Assembly: GCA_022605405.1 (NCBI GenBank)
Contig: JABYQQ010000004.1
Location: forward strand, 1,612,001 to 1,676,000
DNA from: Earliella scabrosa
Taxonomy: Eukaryota; Basidiomycota; Agaricomycetes; Polyporales; Polyporaceae
Reading direction: 5' to 3'
Length of the DNA: 64,000 nt
Below, one piece after another: positions 1-11,918 of this stretch; within the stretch, counting starts at the first letter, position 1, and each line of letters starts with the position of its first letter. The position numbers and the translations under genes were made by a program. The notes below the pieces were generated by a model that saw only the letters and a program-made list of their open reading frames with translations, had not been told where the DNA came from and did not search any database.

Positions 1-65
1 GTCGAAGTCGGAAGGGGTGCGGACGATGATCATCTCGACGGCGTGCGCGAAAGGAGGAGAAGCGC

Positions 66-1184
66 TCACGGCTGGTGCAACCGACTGCAGACCCAGAGCA
101 CTATTCGCTGGATCGCGTCCGTCACCTTTTCCGTACTCAACGGCTGGTCGACGGGGGGACAGTGCATGAAGAGCACCGGCGTGGGTCTTAGCGGCGGGAT
201 GCGGTCCTTGAACTTGTCTTGCGGCGAGATCCCCTTCTTCGCCTCCGCGAGCGAGCAGTAGAAGATAAAGTCGCACAGATAGTGGCCCGCGTCCATGGAC
301 GAATAGACCTGTGGTAGCAGACGTGCATCAGCAGAGGGATGTGACGGTTACAAGAGAATGGACGAACGTCGACGCCGTTCTCCTTCAGGTGGACGATAAG
401 CTTCGGCACATCAACGTCCGTCGAGAGCTCGTCCGGAGAGCTCTCGTATCCCTTCCCAAACCCACGGTTCGGAGGCGGGGGCAGATCGACGACCTCTGGA
501 ACCTCCGGTCCCAACTGCGATCTGACGTGTGGGGGCACTGGCGTGCCCATCAGCGTGCGCTCCAGAGTACGCTCCATGAGTGCGAGCTCCGCCTCGGCGT
601 TCTCGATGGCAGAGTACTGCTTCGGCAGGTGCACGACGGGTGCGTATTGGCCGTCGACGTCCTTCATCTTGTATCCGTTCTTGTGGCTTATCCGCTCGAT
701 CCGGAGTGGGCCGCGCCCGGCTACGCCGACGTGAAAGATGAAGTCGTAGCCGTTGGCCGGAGGAGGCGGGGGAGGCACAGCAGGAGGAGGTGGGGGATCA
801 GTCGGACGCGGAGACGCTGGAGAGCGACCGTGGAGGGCCGGGACCGTGTTCAGTACGGCTTCGTAGGAGACGGGGATCTCTTGAGTGGTGATATGGATCT
901 GCTGGGGACGACGGAGGCGCTCCTCCATCTCGTCGGTGATGATCGCTGCTTGATCAGTCGGGAGGATGAGGTGCTCAGGAGGATCGATATGGAGGATGGT
1001 GTTGTGGAGAGGCTTCACAGCGAGCCATGACGGGTTCTCCTTGTACTTGCCGAAAGGCTGGAAAGGAGGAGGGCATCAGAGACGTGACTCAACGAGGAAT
1101 GCCACTCACCCCGCAGCCCGTGATGAGGACACGGAGAGCGTTGGGGTCAAGCGTGTCTTCCGTGGCGGGAACAATGGGCGGCAT
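66..1184 (-). CDS. Pyroglutamyl-peptidase I (peptidase C15)
   Basis: Cysteine peptidase that removes N-terminal pyroglutamate from peptides, expected in the cytosol. Three exons can be read: 1184-1110, 1057-368 and 308-66, giving about 335 residues. Exon 1 ends in VLITGCG and exon 2 opens with PFGKYKENPSW, the usual N-terminal block of the family. RIERISHKNGY carries the expected catalytic Glu. DAGHYLCDFIFY in exon 3 carries the catalytic Cys. MHCPP carries the probable catalytic His. Intron 1 is canonical; intron 2 (309-367) uses the donor GTTCGT. Bacterial enzymes are near 215 residues. The extra length here is largely a Pro-rich stretch just before the strand FIFHVG and an acidic/Pro segment after it. 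The gene is divergent from the lyase at 2513. The family call is firm; the second splice junction is inferred. Confidence 0.85.
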
Positions 1185-2432
1185 GTCGGCTCGTTCAGAC
1201 GGGTATACTCTGAGGATAGTGGACTCGGGACGAGTGGCGTGCCTTGCGTGCTTGTGTATGTATGCAGCGGGATGGCGGTCGCGGGTCAAGCAAGACTGGA
1301 CGGACGTACGGTTATGAGAGAGCCCGTGGGTCGGAGTCTATAGGGGACAATGAACCCAATCTGCTCCAAATCTCAGCCGAGGCCGTTGCCTTTCCCCACT
1401 GGCACCAGCTGCATCGCTACCGGCGGAGTCCAGGCGTCACGTTACGCGCGCTTGCGTCTCAGATAACGGTGTTGTCGATGAGACCAAACGACTGTGCATG
1501 TGTCTGGCCAGCGTGGACGAGGCGTGAAGCGAGAAGATAGAGATGCATTCGAGACTTCGTGTCATGGATCATGATCAGCGAGTTTCCTCCCAAACTTGCG
1601 ATAAACAAGTCAAGCGCTAAACATACCGGATTCGGCTTTGTTTGGTCGGAACAAATAAACCATACGTACCAGTACTAAGCGCCAAGGCTCAGAGTAGGCT
1701 TGAACTCAACAGGTTGGAACTGGATAGCATGCGTCTATGCTCTTTCGATCCGCTCTTCCTGAAACCTCCATCCACGCGCTCGATATAACTACGGCCGCAC
1801 TAGTACTTGCTACTGATTCATCGAAGCAACTTCACCAAAGAGCCCGCGCGGTCACCTTGTGGAGCCGGTGGGTTAGGCAGATCTTCGCCCTTCCCAAGTA
1901 CTTAAGTAGCATCCGGCGTTCAAGACACGCGGCAGAAATGCATGTAAACTTAGACGACGGGAAGAAACAAGCTGCAAGTACACCGGTTGAACGTTGAATA
2001 AGTACCATCGGACCCGAAGTCGCCGCCGGCGATCAGACTTCCGAGGTCAGTAGCGAAGCAAGAATCTATAAGCAGTGTTCCCGGGTAATCACAGTCGGTG
2101 ACCTCACCAAGTTCAGACGACCCAGCCGTCAAGGAGAAGCTAGAGAGCTTCTGTAACTCTACCATGGCCATCCAGGCTAATGGGCAATTGTAGCTACTTA
2201 CTGCTCAGGCCGTCTCCGCTGTGCACTTCCTTGAAGTTCCTGTCAGGTCGCGCCTGCACCATTTCATCCACTCCTCCCGGGAATTGCCCGACCCAGCCAT
2301 GGGAAGCTTAGGCTGCTTAGCCCCGGCGACGGGCTTACAAGGGCGCATGACAACCGTCTAGCGAGGATCATGCGCTTCCTCCGACGTTCGCAACTTCTGT
2401 TGAGGCGGCCCGCCCCCGGCGCAGGCGCAACA
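1185..2432. other. Intergenic region, no gene recognised
   Basis: This 1.25-kb stretch separates two divergent genes. Open frames on both strands are short and lack introns, a start context or any recognisable motif. A small inverted repeat (GCGCATGA at 2342, TCATGCGC at 2366) is present. It presumably holds both promoters. Confidence 0.4.
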
Positions 2433-2438
2433 TATAAT
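2433..2438 (+). promoter_or_regulatory. TATA-like box of the lyase gene
   Basis: TATAAT lies 80 bases upstream of the ATG at 2513, in a suitable position for a fungal core promoter. It is assigned on position and sequence only. Confidence 0.35.
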
Positions 2439-2512
2439 TTCGCGCGCGACATGATTCCTCGGACGACATCGTTCAACCAAAGTCTTCCCTCCTCTCTCGG
2501 GCGCCGGTCGCA

Positions 2513-5102
2513 ATGCTGTTCGACCAGGCCTTCAAAGTGCTCTTCCTCCTGGTGGCGCTCACTGTGACACCAACTTTCGCGGCGTTTGGGCTGTCCGAGT
2601 CGGGCAATTCGTGGACCGTCGACACCAACGCCGGGCTTGTCTTCACAGGTGAGTTGTATGACACCGCCACGATGATCTCACAGCGAGACGTCCATGTTGA
2701 CGTTTTGTTTCTAGTTGACAAGACAAATGCCGACATCACCTCGCTGAAGTTCAATGGTATCGAGGCTCAGGACTCGAGCAAGCGCAGCCACATTGTACGA
2801 AGAACATTTCCAGTCTTCTTCGGCAGTATTGATCACGCGCACTGAAGAGCTCCGGGCTGGGCTCCGCGAGTTGCAGCAATACGCGTACCGGCAACAATAA
2901 TAACTACATCATGATCACCTGCAAGACGTCTACGCTCACGCAATACGTACGTGCGCGCATCCATCCCGCTTCTGCTTCCTTTGTACCAATATCTGACCGA
3001 CACTTTTTCTGTCAGTACGTCGCGCAGTACAACACTCCCGCGATTCACATGGCAACCTAGTGCGTGTCTTCTCCCACTCCGAGTTACTAGCGGGGTCCGA
3101 CGAATGGTCTTCCATCGCAGCACCACTGCGGAACCCTCTGTCGGCGAGCTGCGCTTCATTGCTCGTCTCAAGCGGACCGCCCTCCCCAATGGCCCGACCG
3201 CAGCTACTATCTATGGCGCGTCCTCTGCGATCGAGGGCAGCGACGTCTTCACCGTCGATGGCCAAACCCGGTCGAAGTGTCAGACCTGCTCCTTTATGCG
3301 TGTTCGTGAGACTGATGGCTGGATCGGCAGTCTACTCCTCCAAGCGCTTCATCGAAGACCAGATTCATGGCGTGACTGGCAGCGGCATCGGTATGCTCCT
3401 GAATGTGTCTGTGACTTAAACGTACGCTGACTCCTCCGCGTTATGAGCTGCGTGGATGACCATTCCTCGTGTGGGCTACGAGAGTAGCTCCGGGGGACCA
3501 TTCTTCCGGTACGCCTCCATGGATCTTCCCTGTGGTGGCACTGCTGACTTGGGTCTGTGCAGCGACATCGACTTCCAGGGCGGTAAGTACAGACTGACCG
3601 GTTGATCGCTCGATTTGTCGGTGACTGACAGCGTGTTTTTCCTACAGCCGATCAATCCGAGCTCTACTTCTGTGAGTCCTATCTTCGGGTATTCGCCGTC
3701 TGACCTCGCAGTACTCAGAGCGTCTTGCAGATATGGTGACTGTCTATTCCCCTACTACGGTACCATGCGGCAGCAGCTCATGTTCGCGATTTACAGAACT
3801 CGGGTCACGCTCAGACTGAATGTGAGCTCGCGCGATTGCCAGCTCTTCGGGTTGCCCCTAATTCTTTCCGCACAGCCTTCCGCCAGGGTCTGCACGGCCC
3901 TTATGCCCTCTGGTTCACCTCCGGCTCCCAGCCATCCTCCGACTTTGGTACGCCTGTGCGCTGACTCTCCTCGCCGTAGCTGATTATCTCTGGTGCACAG
4001 ACACGACATTCTGGGAGGCACTGAACCCCAGCGGCCTCGTTACCTTCGCTAACCGGGGCTACGTCCGTGGCACTACGACCGGCGTCCCTTCCGGCTACTC
4101 GGACAAGATCACCATCGGCTGGTCCAACTCGGCGGCTCAGTACTGGGTCAAGGCGGACTCGTCTGGCTCGTTCACGTCGCCAAAGATGAAGCCCGGTACC
4201 TACACACAGACGCGTTAGTTCACGACGTTCGTCCTCAGGGAGGATACAATTGCTGACTGTTTGCCTGGTGCAGTCTACAAGGGCGAGCTAGCGGTCGGCA
4301 CGGCCTCCGTCACCGTCACCGCCGGTCAGACGGTGACCGCGAACATAGCAGACACCCACGTCGACGACGTAAGTCCCCGTCCTCCCCTTCTTCGAGCCGC
4401 AGATAATCCGCCCCTCACACTCACCTTCGTGGCAACTTGAACCCGCGCGTGCAGCGGACGACGTACATCTGGCAGATCGGCGAGTTTGACGGCACGCCCG
4501 CGGGGTTCAAGAACGCGAACAAGATCGAGACGATGCACCCGTCCGACTCGCGCATGGGCAGCTGGTCCGGGATCACCTACACCGTCGGCACCTCCGCCGT
4601 CGGCGACTTCCCGATGGCGATCTTCAAGGCCGTCGGGCCCGTCGCGGTCAAGTTCAACCTCACGTCGAGCCAGACGGGCGCGCGCACGGTCAAGATCGCG
4701 ACGACGCTCGCGTTCGCGGGCGGCCGCCCGACGATTACCGTGAATGGCTGGAGCAGTTCGACCCCGGCTGCACCGAACCAGCCCGACAGCCGTGGGGTTA
4801 CGCGCGGGACGTGGCGCGGGAACAATATCGAGTATACGTACAGCGTCCGTGAGTACTGGTGTCTGCGTTGGTGCGTTGGCTTTCCAGCTGAGTGCTGAGC
4901 GCGGCTTTGTCGCAGCCTCTGGGACCCTCGTCGCTGGCTCGAACACGATGAATATCTACGTCGCCTCTGGTTCGAGTGGGGATGCTTACCTGGTACGTGT
5001 CCTGCCCTTCGAGTGTGCCGACTGAACACAGGACTGACTGAATGTCGTCTGCGTCCGTTCTAGTCCCCCAACGTCGTCATCGACGCCGTCGCTCTCTACT
5101 AG
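2513..5102 (+). CDS. Secreted rhamnogalacturonan lyase (polysaccharide lyase family 4)
   Basis: Cleaves the rhamnose-galacturonate backbone of rhamnogalacturonan I by beta-elimination, outside the cell. The gene is broken by about a dozen short introns, but the exons join in frame. A hydrophobic signal peptide (about 23 residues) ends before [15 protein letters not shown], the conserved mature start. The catalytic beta-sandwich shows [12 protein letters not shown] followed by [25 protein letters not shown] and SGHAQTE. The first Lys and the His of SGHAQTE are candidates for the catalytic pair. The middle FnIII-like domain contains [14 protein letters not shown]. The C-terminal carbohydrate-binding-like domain runs from [12 protein letters not shown] to [10 protein letters not shown], where the TAG stop follows. 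This matches the three-domain fungal PL4 layout, about 540 residues. It is convergent with the esterase at 5263. Individual intron edges may be off by a few bases. Confidence 0.92.
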
Positions 5103-5262
5103 GCGAACCAGTCGCATAATCACATTGATCGCATACCTCGCACAGCCGCTCGTTACTTGTATTCGTGACACCTCCTAATTGGCACAACACTGTACATACG
5201 GGGCAATATCCATTCATTCCTTACATTCGGTACATCTCTGGGCCACACTCTGTTTTCGAATG

Positions 5263-6638
5263 CTATGCAACTTGCTTTCCTCCGCACCCGCTCAAGAGCC
5301 ACCTCAACCCATCCCGCATATCGCGGTCGACCTTTGCGGAGGCGGATATCTCGGGGAAATAGTAGAAGAAGCTATGTGCGCCTCCGGGATATCTGCGAGC
5401 GACACGATAGCAAGCTCGCAGTGAGCGCGACGTATGATTGTGATGCGCACCTGACAAGCTTTGTGGGCACCCCGGCCTCGCGCAAGACCCGCTCGTAGAC
5501 CACACCATGGTCTCGCACCACGTCCACCTCGTTGACTTGAATGAATGCCGGGGGTAGCCCGATGTGGGATGTGGCGTGAAGCACTGCGGCGCGGGGGTCG
5601 GTGGGCGAGGGCGCGTATGCGTCTGGGTACGACCCGAGTCAGTCATATGTATGGATCGGTGCATAGCCCATGGAGCTGACCTAAGTAGCGAAAGACTTTG
5701 GCTCTATCGAGCAGCACGGTGTCGCAGCTCTCTACGAATGAGCGGATTTCTGCTGCGTGCGTGTCTGGTACGTGGAGGGGATGGACGACCGCCGGCTCGC
5801 GAAGGTACTGCCCGGTGATTGCTTTCCCACTCGATCTGAAAGATGGATCGTCTCGCGCATGAAGCGCGACCGTGGCGGCGAGGTTTGCTCCGGCGGAGTC
5901 GCCGCCCACGAGGAATCCTTTGTCGAGGGCGACCCTGAGCTCTGAATGGTTTTCGATGACCTGGGGACGTGGATTCAGCTCAGAACCGGAGCGGAATCGC
6001 AACACTTACCCATCTGACAGCAGCATAGCAGTCCTCGAACGCTGTCGGGAACTTGTGCTCAGGTGCGAGTCTAGAAAGGGTCAGTCAGTGGGTTGAAAGT
6101 TCTGGTTCCTGTGCATGGAGGTGCAACAGACCTGTAGTCAACGTTGATGATCACGAGCTGCAGCTCGACGCAGACACTCCTCAACTGCACGTCGTCCGAA
6201 TAGAGGCCACCGACGGCCATGCCTGCGTGGGAGATATAAGTGACGGTTCCTGACTTGCAAGTGTTACGCGCTCACCACCACCATGGAACCAGACAAGTGC
6301 TGGATACGTAGTATTATTGTCATGAGTGGTGTGATCGTCGCCCAGAGGTTGCAGGACACGAATGGCAATCTGTCCGTTCTGCACCGGTATCTCTTTATTC
6401 ACCACAACATATTGCGACTCTGGAAGCATAGGTCACCAGAGTGCACAGTATAAACAGCTCCATCATAACAGCGCTCACCTGGTAGCAATCGCTCTTCATG
6501 GAATTTGATGAAGGGGCCGTGGAGAGCTTCCGCCCCTTGCCGTTCATACTCTGCCGGAGAGACTCCTTCTGGAGGGGGTTGCAAAGGCAGAGAGAAGACT
6601 GGGTGGGAAGCTAGTGCCTTCGCTAGTTCCGGGTCCAT
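5263..6638 (-). CDS. Alpha/beta-hydrolase of the HSL type (carboxylesterase/lipase)
   Basis: Serine esterase of the hormone-sensitive-lipase family; its natural substrate is unknown. The reading begins at ATG 6638 (MDPELAKAL). It shows the oxyanion-hole motif in ALVWFHGGG, the nucleophile elbow GDSAGAN, a catalytic Asp in NEVDVVRDHG and, after the last intron, the catalytic His in GGAHSFFYYFP. The intron before that last exon runs from GTGCGC to CTCGCAG and restores the frame exactly. The link VDYRLAPEHKFP is typical of the family. No signal peptide is visible, so the protein may be intracellular. It ends 160 bases from the lyase gene, tail to tail. An extension upstream of ATG 6638 cannot be excluded, because a pyrimidine-rich AG precedes it. 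Confidence 0.85.
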
Positions 6639-8403
6639 ATCGACCTGACTGAGCAAAGGGAAGAGTTAAGAGAGTGGGGGAAAGTATCGGGAGACAGGGA
6701 ATTTGAATTTTGACCTTTATTGGTACAGGTTGGCATGAAGTCAACCGGCGCTGTGCGGGCCGTAGATGCGCATCCGTCAGGTCTCAGTGGGATCAGTGGG
6801 AGTTGAATGCCCGTCGCGTCCGTCCGGTGGGGACAATGGATTGCCATAACCTCAAGCATCAAGAGCTATCTATATGCCCAGGAGGGCCTCTCGGCTCGAG
6901 ACACGTCTATTGCGACGAGAACAGTGATTCACGCTAACACCGCGAACACGGTAGTGTGAACAGCGGATCGCGTGGGTCTGGATTGGCGTCAGCGCACGCG
7001 CACGCGTACTTGTAATGTAAGATAGAGGGCTCCACGCACCTTGACGCCTGGACAGCGACAATACGGTAGTTGGGCTCGCCGACGCTTGAGAGCGAGCATG
7101 AATGCGAAGGGTTCGGTCACGCCTCATAAGAAGACCAATCGTTACTGATCAAAATCTCTCGCTCGTGGAGTACTTGATTGAAAGAAACAGTACACTGTTG
7201 AGATTGCTCGAATAATGTAGACATAGCACTCCATGGTGGATTGCGCCTTTGTCGGCATATGGTCTGGAAGTAGTCTTCAAGGAAGAACGATGAAATTCGG
7301 GACGTACTGGTCAAATTGCAATCTGCGATTCATGACTGGATCCGTGTGCTCCAATGTGTTGTGGTCATGTCTCCGTGAGCTTCCCGGCTATCGTGACGAT
7401 TCCATGAAGGGTATGCACCCAGTCTATTTTGACGGCTTGCGCACGAATGATTTTACTTCGATGATGTACTCGGCGTGCTGATTGGAGGAGGACCTCCGGA
7501 GAGCGTCGCTCATAGCATAGAAGATACGCAGAGCAGAGCAAAAGAAGGATTGCTGCGTTCAATGACATGTTTGTGGTAGATGATGAAGTTGTGCTGGCAC
7601 GGGGCCTCTCCTGGCCTCTCTCGCCCTCCTCCGGGCGTCTATGCGACTTGAACCGCAACCACTCACAACACAATCAGAATCTGGCACATTCAACCGTCCA
7701 TCACTGCTGCTCTCCCTATTGATATCCAGTCGAAAACCCTTCACGTACCTTGCTCTGAGTCGCGCCTCCAAGCATTTCCCTGGCTTTCATGGTCCACACT
7801 AAGTAGGTACTCCACCCACTGTTGGTAACGGCGACTCGATGATGTACCACGTCAGTTAGCGAGAGGAGAAATTGCAACTCACCTAGGAAACTTAGGAATT
7901 TTTCACCAGGGGCCCTAAGGTTGCACGCATACGCATAACTCCGGATGCACTGGTAGAAGTTTCGTTAAACTGACCCACGTGCTTCGTTCTTGCATACAAG
8001 CACTAGTCCTACGCAACGCGGTAAGTAGTGTACGTTCCTTAGCCCCATGTATGTTGTACTTATTGATTTCCGCTTCCTTTTCGGAGACCATGATGTTAGC
8101 TATGAATTGAAGCCCATCGGAACCAACCCACCAGGTGGTGCTTGAAAGGACCGACCCACCTTCTCACGCTGTAGTACTAGTGGCCACGAACTAGCATGGA
8201 CTAGGCTCGACCCTCGTGTCACAGCTGTGCGGACTGCCGGTGGAAGCTCCAAGTTGGCGATCTTGACAGTGCGTGCGATTGCCGCGCGTCTGATAACGCG
8301 GTACTTATAGCAGAGAGTGGGACGTCTCGTCGGTGCCCTCGCTTCTCACTGAACATCCTCAAGGCATTATACATCAGCCCCGTCCCGGCCAAGTTGAACT
8401 AAG
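6639..8403. other. Intergenic region with only small, doubtful ORFs
   Basis: No recognisable gene. The best open frame is on the minus strand at 7365-7568. It starts with ATG and encodes 67 residues with a hydrophobic N-terminus (AAILLLLCSAYLL), so it could be a small membrane or secreted peptide or a gene remnant. Another minus-strand frame at 7117-7314 lacks context. Confidence 0.3.
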
Positions 8404-9839
8404 ATGGTGCGATATACGTCTATTGGTGAGCCTCCTGAGTAGTGCTCATGATTGGTATCTATCACAGGGCGACTCTACATCGCCCGAGAGTCCGGATACT
8501 GAGGATCCCACGCTAACCCTTCCCGCCGATATCCACATCCACATCATCGACCAACTACGTAGCGACAAAGAGACTCTTCAGAACTGCGCCATGGTCTGCA
8601 TGGACTGGCTATCGCAAGTTCGTCGGCATCTCTTCAAGACGGTGACCATCAGCCCCGTCAAGTGCTCCCTCGACGATTTTTGCCTCTTCCTCATCGAGGT
8701 TCCCAACGCGTCTCGACACATCCAGGAACTCGTGTTCAACGGATATGTATTTTCGCCGTATCTTGGCGAGCTGACGAACATCTTCCGGGCCCTCCAGCCA
8801 AGACTGAAGAATATCCACTTCGTCCTGTGCTCTGTCGCTTCCTTGCCCCGCGCTACACCTGGCCAGTGCATGGTACATGCACGCGTCGTCCGATTTGGGA
8901 CCTTCCTGGTGGGCGCACCGGAGATGGAAGCTGTATTCTGTCTCCTTAGCCTGTTCGGCTTCATCAGTCACTTGGACTTCGACATTGGGAGCTTCTTCCC
9001 GATGCCTGCCATGGCTGGGCCGATGACGTTCCGAAACGCTGCCCCGCCCACGCTTCGTGTGCGTCATCTGACCGCAAGGAACATACCCGTCGAGGGGCTC
9101 GTCGAGCTGATCAGGAACACATACGTCGCCGATTGCCTGGTCCACCTCCGCCTGGACAACGTGCTGTGGCGATGGGAGGATATCCCCCAGATAGGGGAAG
9201 CACTCCCGAAGTGTCGGAAGCTCGAGACCCTTGAGCTCGCGTTCGCGTTCAAGGGACCCGCCGAGTCTCTTCTTGGGGAGACGCTGACCGAAGGTGAGCA
9301 TCGAACCTGAAGCGAAGTGCCGACCTACTTGAGGCTCCGTGGCTGACCATTTCTCTGTAGAGATGATCGAAGAGCGCTGGAGCTGCGTCAGGCTTTCTCG
9401 GTGCCCATCCATCAAGAATATTGTGTTCCACCTCACCACAGGTTCAGACGAGGAACCGATATCGGAGGCGCGCATCCAGCTTCGGTTCTTCCGGGAGCTC
9501 CTCCGTTACCCGCCGTCGTCCCTCTTACGCATCATATTCAGCATATGCTTCCAGCGTACTAAGGAGGAGTACGCCAGTGGCAGCCTCGGCACCCGCACCG
9601 CTGTTGAGGATGGGCTCGACGACCTCAATTGGCACGCGGTAGAGGCGGCACTTTGTCGTCATGACTTCCCAAGGGCGGCGACGTTGGTCGTTTACTCTCC
9701 GGGCCGAAGGGAGATGGATGCTGCAGGAGACGAAGAATCTGTGGCCCGCGTATGGCATGGGCGGTTCCCGATGATGCACGAGCAGCAGAGGATCGGAGTT
9801 GAGACGAGGAAGGGTAGACCGGATACACATCTTGCTTGA
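8404..9839 (+). CDS. F-box protein with degenerate leucine-rich repeats
   Basis: Probable substrate-recognition subunit of an SCF ubiquitin ligase. An F-box lies near the N-terminus (LTLPADIHIHIIDQL through WLSQVRRHLFKTV). It is followed by leucine-rich, LRR-like sequence. A clear intron from GTGAGC at about 9294 to CTGTAG at 9360 joins LTE to EMIEERW, and the gene ends with TGA at 9839. The start is uncertain, because the frame carrying the F-box has no ATG upstream of it. One solution is ATG 8404 followed directly by an intron (GTGCGA to ATCACAG at 8467), which then reads GDSTSPES. An unseen 5' exon is also possible. Confidence 0.7.
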
Positions 9840-10208
9840 GTACCTTGTGGTTCGTTCGTGGTCTAACGTGTAAGCCCGAGCTTCGGCACCTTGACGTTAC
9901 GGTTCATGGGAGTGTTCTGTTTACATGGGTGACCGGTGGTGACGCCGACACACATGCGCGATAGACTACTGATGTCTCTTACCCATACGCTCTACGTTGT
10001 ATGATGGCATTCTAACTGCGTTTCCATAGGTGTATTAATGTGGGGAAGTAGTTGGCGGGACGTCGAGTCCACTTCAAGGTGCGATTGGAGGAGTAATCCG
10101 AGCGAGACGCCCTGCCCGATTGACTCGGCAGGGCGCTTAGTCACGTTGGAAGGTTCACGCTGGGAAGAGTCGAGTCCAAGTTGTTTCTCCTGACTTTGAT
10201 CACTCGCG
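9840..10208. other. Intergenic region, no gene seen
   Basis: A 369-base gap between two plus-strand genes. No motif is recognised beyond presumed terminator and promoter functions. Confidence 0.4.
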
Positions 10209-11783
10209 ATGGCTGAGAACGTCGCTGAAAACATAGCAAGGGCCGCAAAGGCGGCCTTTGAGGCGTCGCAGCTAATACCCTCCTCAGAGCGAATCAATGC
10301 TCTCCAGGAAATCCGCAAGGAGCTCGAGGCGGCGAAAGACGCCATTCTCGCAGCTAACCGCCTAGATCTTGAGGTGAGTCCGCCACTTATGGATGAGAGT
10401 TCACTGACTGAAGTCTATATGACCGCGCAGGCTGCACAAAAGGAGGTCGATGCAGGCCGGATGTCCACTTCTCTCCTCAAGAGGCTTGATCTCAACAAGG
10501 GCGACAAATGGGACTCCATGCTGCAGGGAGTCACGGACGTCGCCGCACTCCCTGATCCGAATGGGATCGTCACTTACGCCTCCGAGCTGGACGACAACCT
10601 GGAGCTCTACCGCGTGTCGTGTCCGATCGGCGTGCTGCTCGTCATATTCGAGGCGCGTCCGGAGGTCGTCGTCAACATCGCCTCGCTCGCGATCAAATCC
10701 GGTGCGCCTGGCGTCCTCCGCGTCGACCGATCGAGGACGTCGCAGCGCTGATCACACACATGATTCTTCGACAGGCAATGCCGCGATCCTAAAAGGCGGT
10801 AAGGAGTCAAACGAGACGACGCGGCTGCTCTCGCAAGCGATCCAGAACGCGCTCTCCAAGACGGCGATCTCGTCCAGCTACATCCAGACGATCCAGACGC
10901 GCGCGGAGGTCTCCGCGCTGCTCGCGCTCGACCAGTACATCGACCTCGTCATCCCGCGCGGCAGCAACAGCCTCGTCCGCAACATCCAGAACAACACGCG
11001 CATCCCCGTCATGGGCCACGCGGACGGGCTCTGCGCCGTGTACGTCGACGCTGCCGCGGACGCGCGCAAGGCCGTGCGCGTCGTGGTGGACTCCAAGGTG
11101 GCTAAACGTTCCTTTCCTGGCCGTCCTTCTTCTCTCGCGCAGCAATTGACGTTTTGCGTGTGCTGCAGATCGACTACCCCGCGGCGTGCAACGCAGCCGA
11201 GACGCTTGTCTTGCACGAGGCCGTCCTGTCCACCATTTGGCCGGAGATCGCGCAGGCGCTGCTCGCCGCAGACGTGAAGCTGCTCTGCGATCGGCCCTCG
11301 CTCGCGGTGCTCCAAGGGCTGTCCCCGGCCCCGTCGAAGCTCGCCACACACGTTGAGCCGGCGACCCCAGAAGCTTACACGACGGAGCACCTCAGCTTGA
11401 CTCTGTCAGTGCTCACCGTGCCCTCGCTCCAGGCCGCGATCAGCCATATCAACGCGCACTCGTCGCACCACACGGACAGCATCGTCACCGAGGACGAGGC
11501 CGCCGCGTCGACGTTCTGCCGGGGCGTGGACTCTGCGGGGACGTTCGTGAACGCGAGCACGCGGTTCGCGGACGGATTCAGATACGGGTTCGGCACAGAG
11601 GTCGGCATTAGCACCGGTCGCATACACGCAAGGGGACCGGTCGGTCTGGAGGGGCTTGTCACATACAAGTACATGATGCGGAGCAAGGGGGAGCAGGGCC
11701 ATGTGGTGGGCGAGTTTGGGGTCGGCGAGGGCAAGAAGCAGTACAAACATAGAAGGATCGACGCGTCGGCTGTGCTGTTTTGA
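10209..11783 (+). CDS. PRO2: Gamma-glutamyl phosphate reductase (proline biosynthesis)
   Basis: Reduces gamma-glutamyl phosphate with NADPH to glutamate semialdehyde, the second step of proline synthesis from glutamate. Four exons are joined by three canonical introns (starting GTGAGT near 10373, GTGCGC near 10702 and GTGGCT near 11099). They give about 450 residues, the usual length. Diagnostic blocks include CPIGVLLVIFEARPEVVVNI, LKGGKES, VIPRGSNSLVRNI and IPVMGHADG. The catalytic Cys is in DYPAACNAAET. The C-terminal part has GTEVGISTGRIHARGPVGLE. ATG 10209 is the first Met of the frame and gives a normal N-terminus. The gene is convergent with the histone chaperone, with stops about 135 bases apart. 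Confidence 0.96.
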
Positions 11784-11918
11784 AGATCACTTGTCTGGAT
11801 GTCAGTCTAGGATCCAACAGAGCAGTGTATTAGGAAAGACATGAAAGAACATGCGGAAATTATCGATACAGATGCTAGGACGGGGAGACAGCGTAGTCCG
11901 GAATATGTATAGCCAATG

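Noticed and set aside
7365..7568. A 67-codon minus-strand ORF with a hydrophobic N-terminus
   Set aside because: Too short and isolated to call a gene, although a small secreted peptide cannot be excluded.
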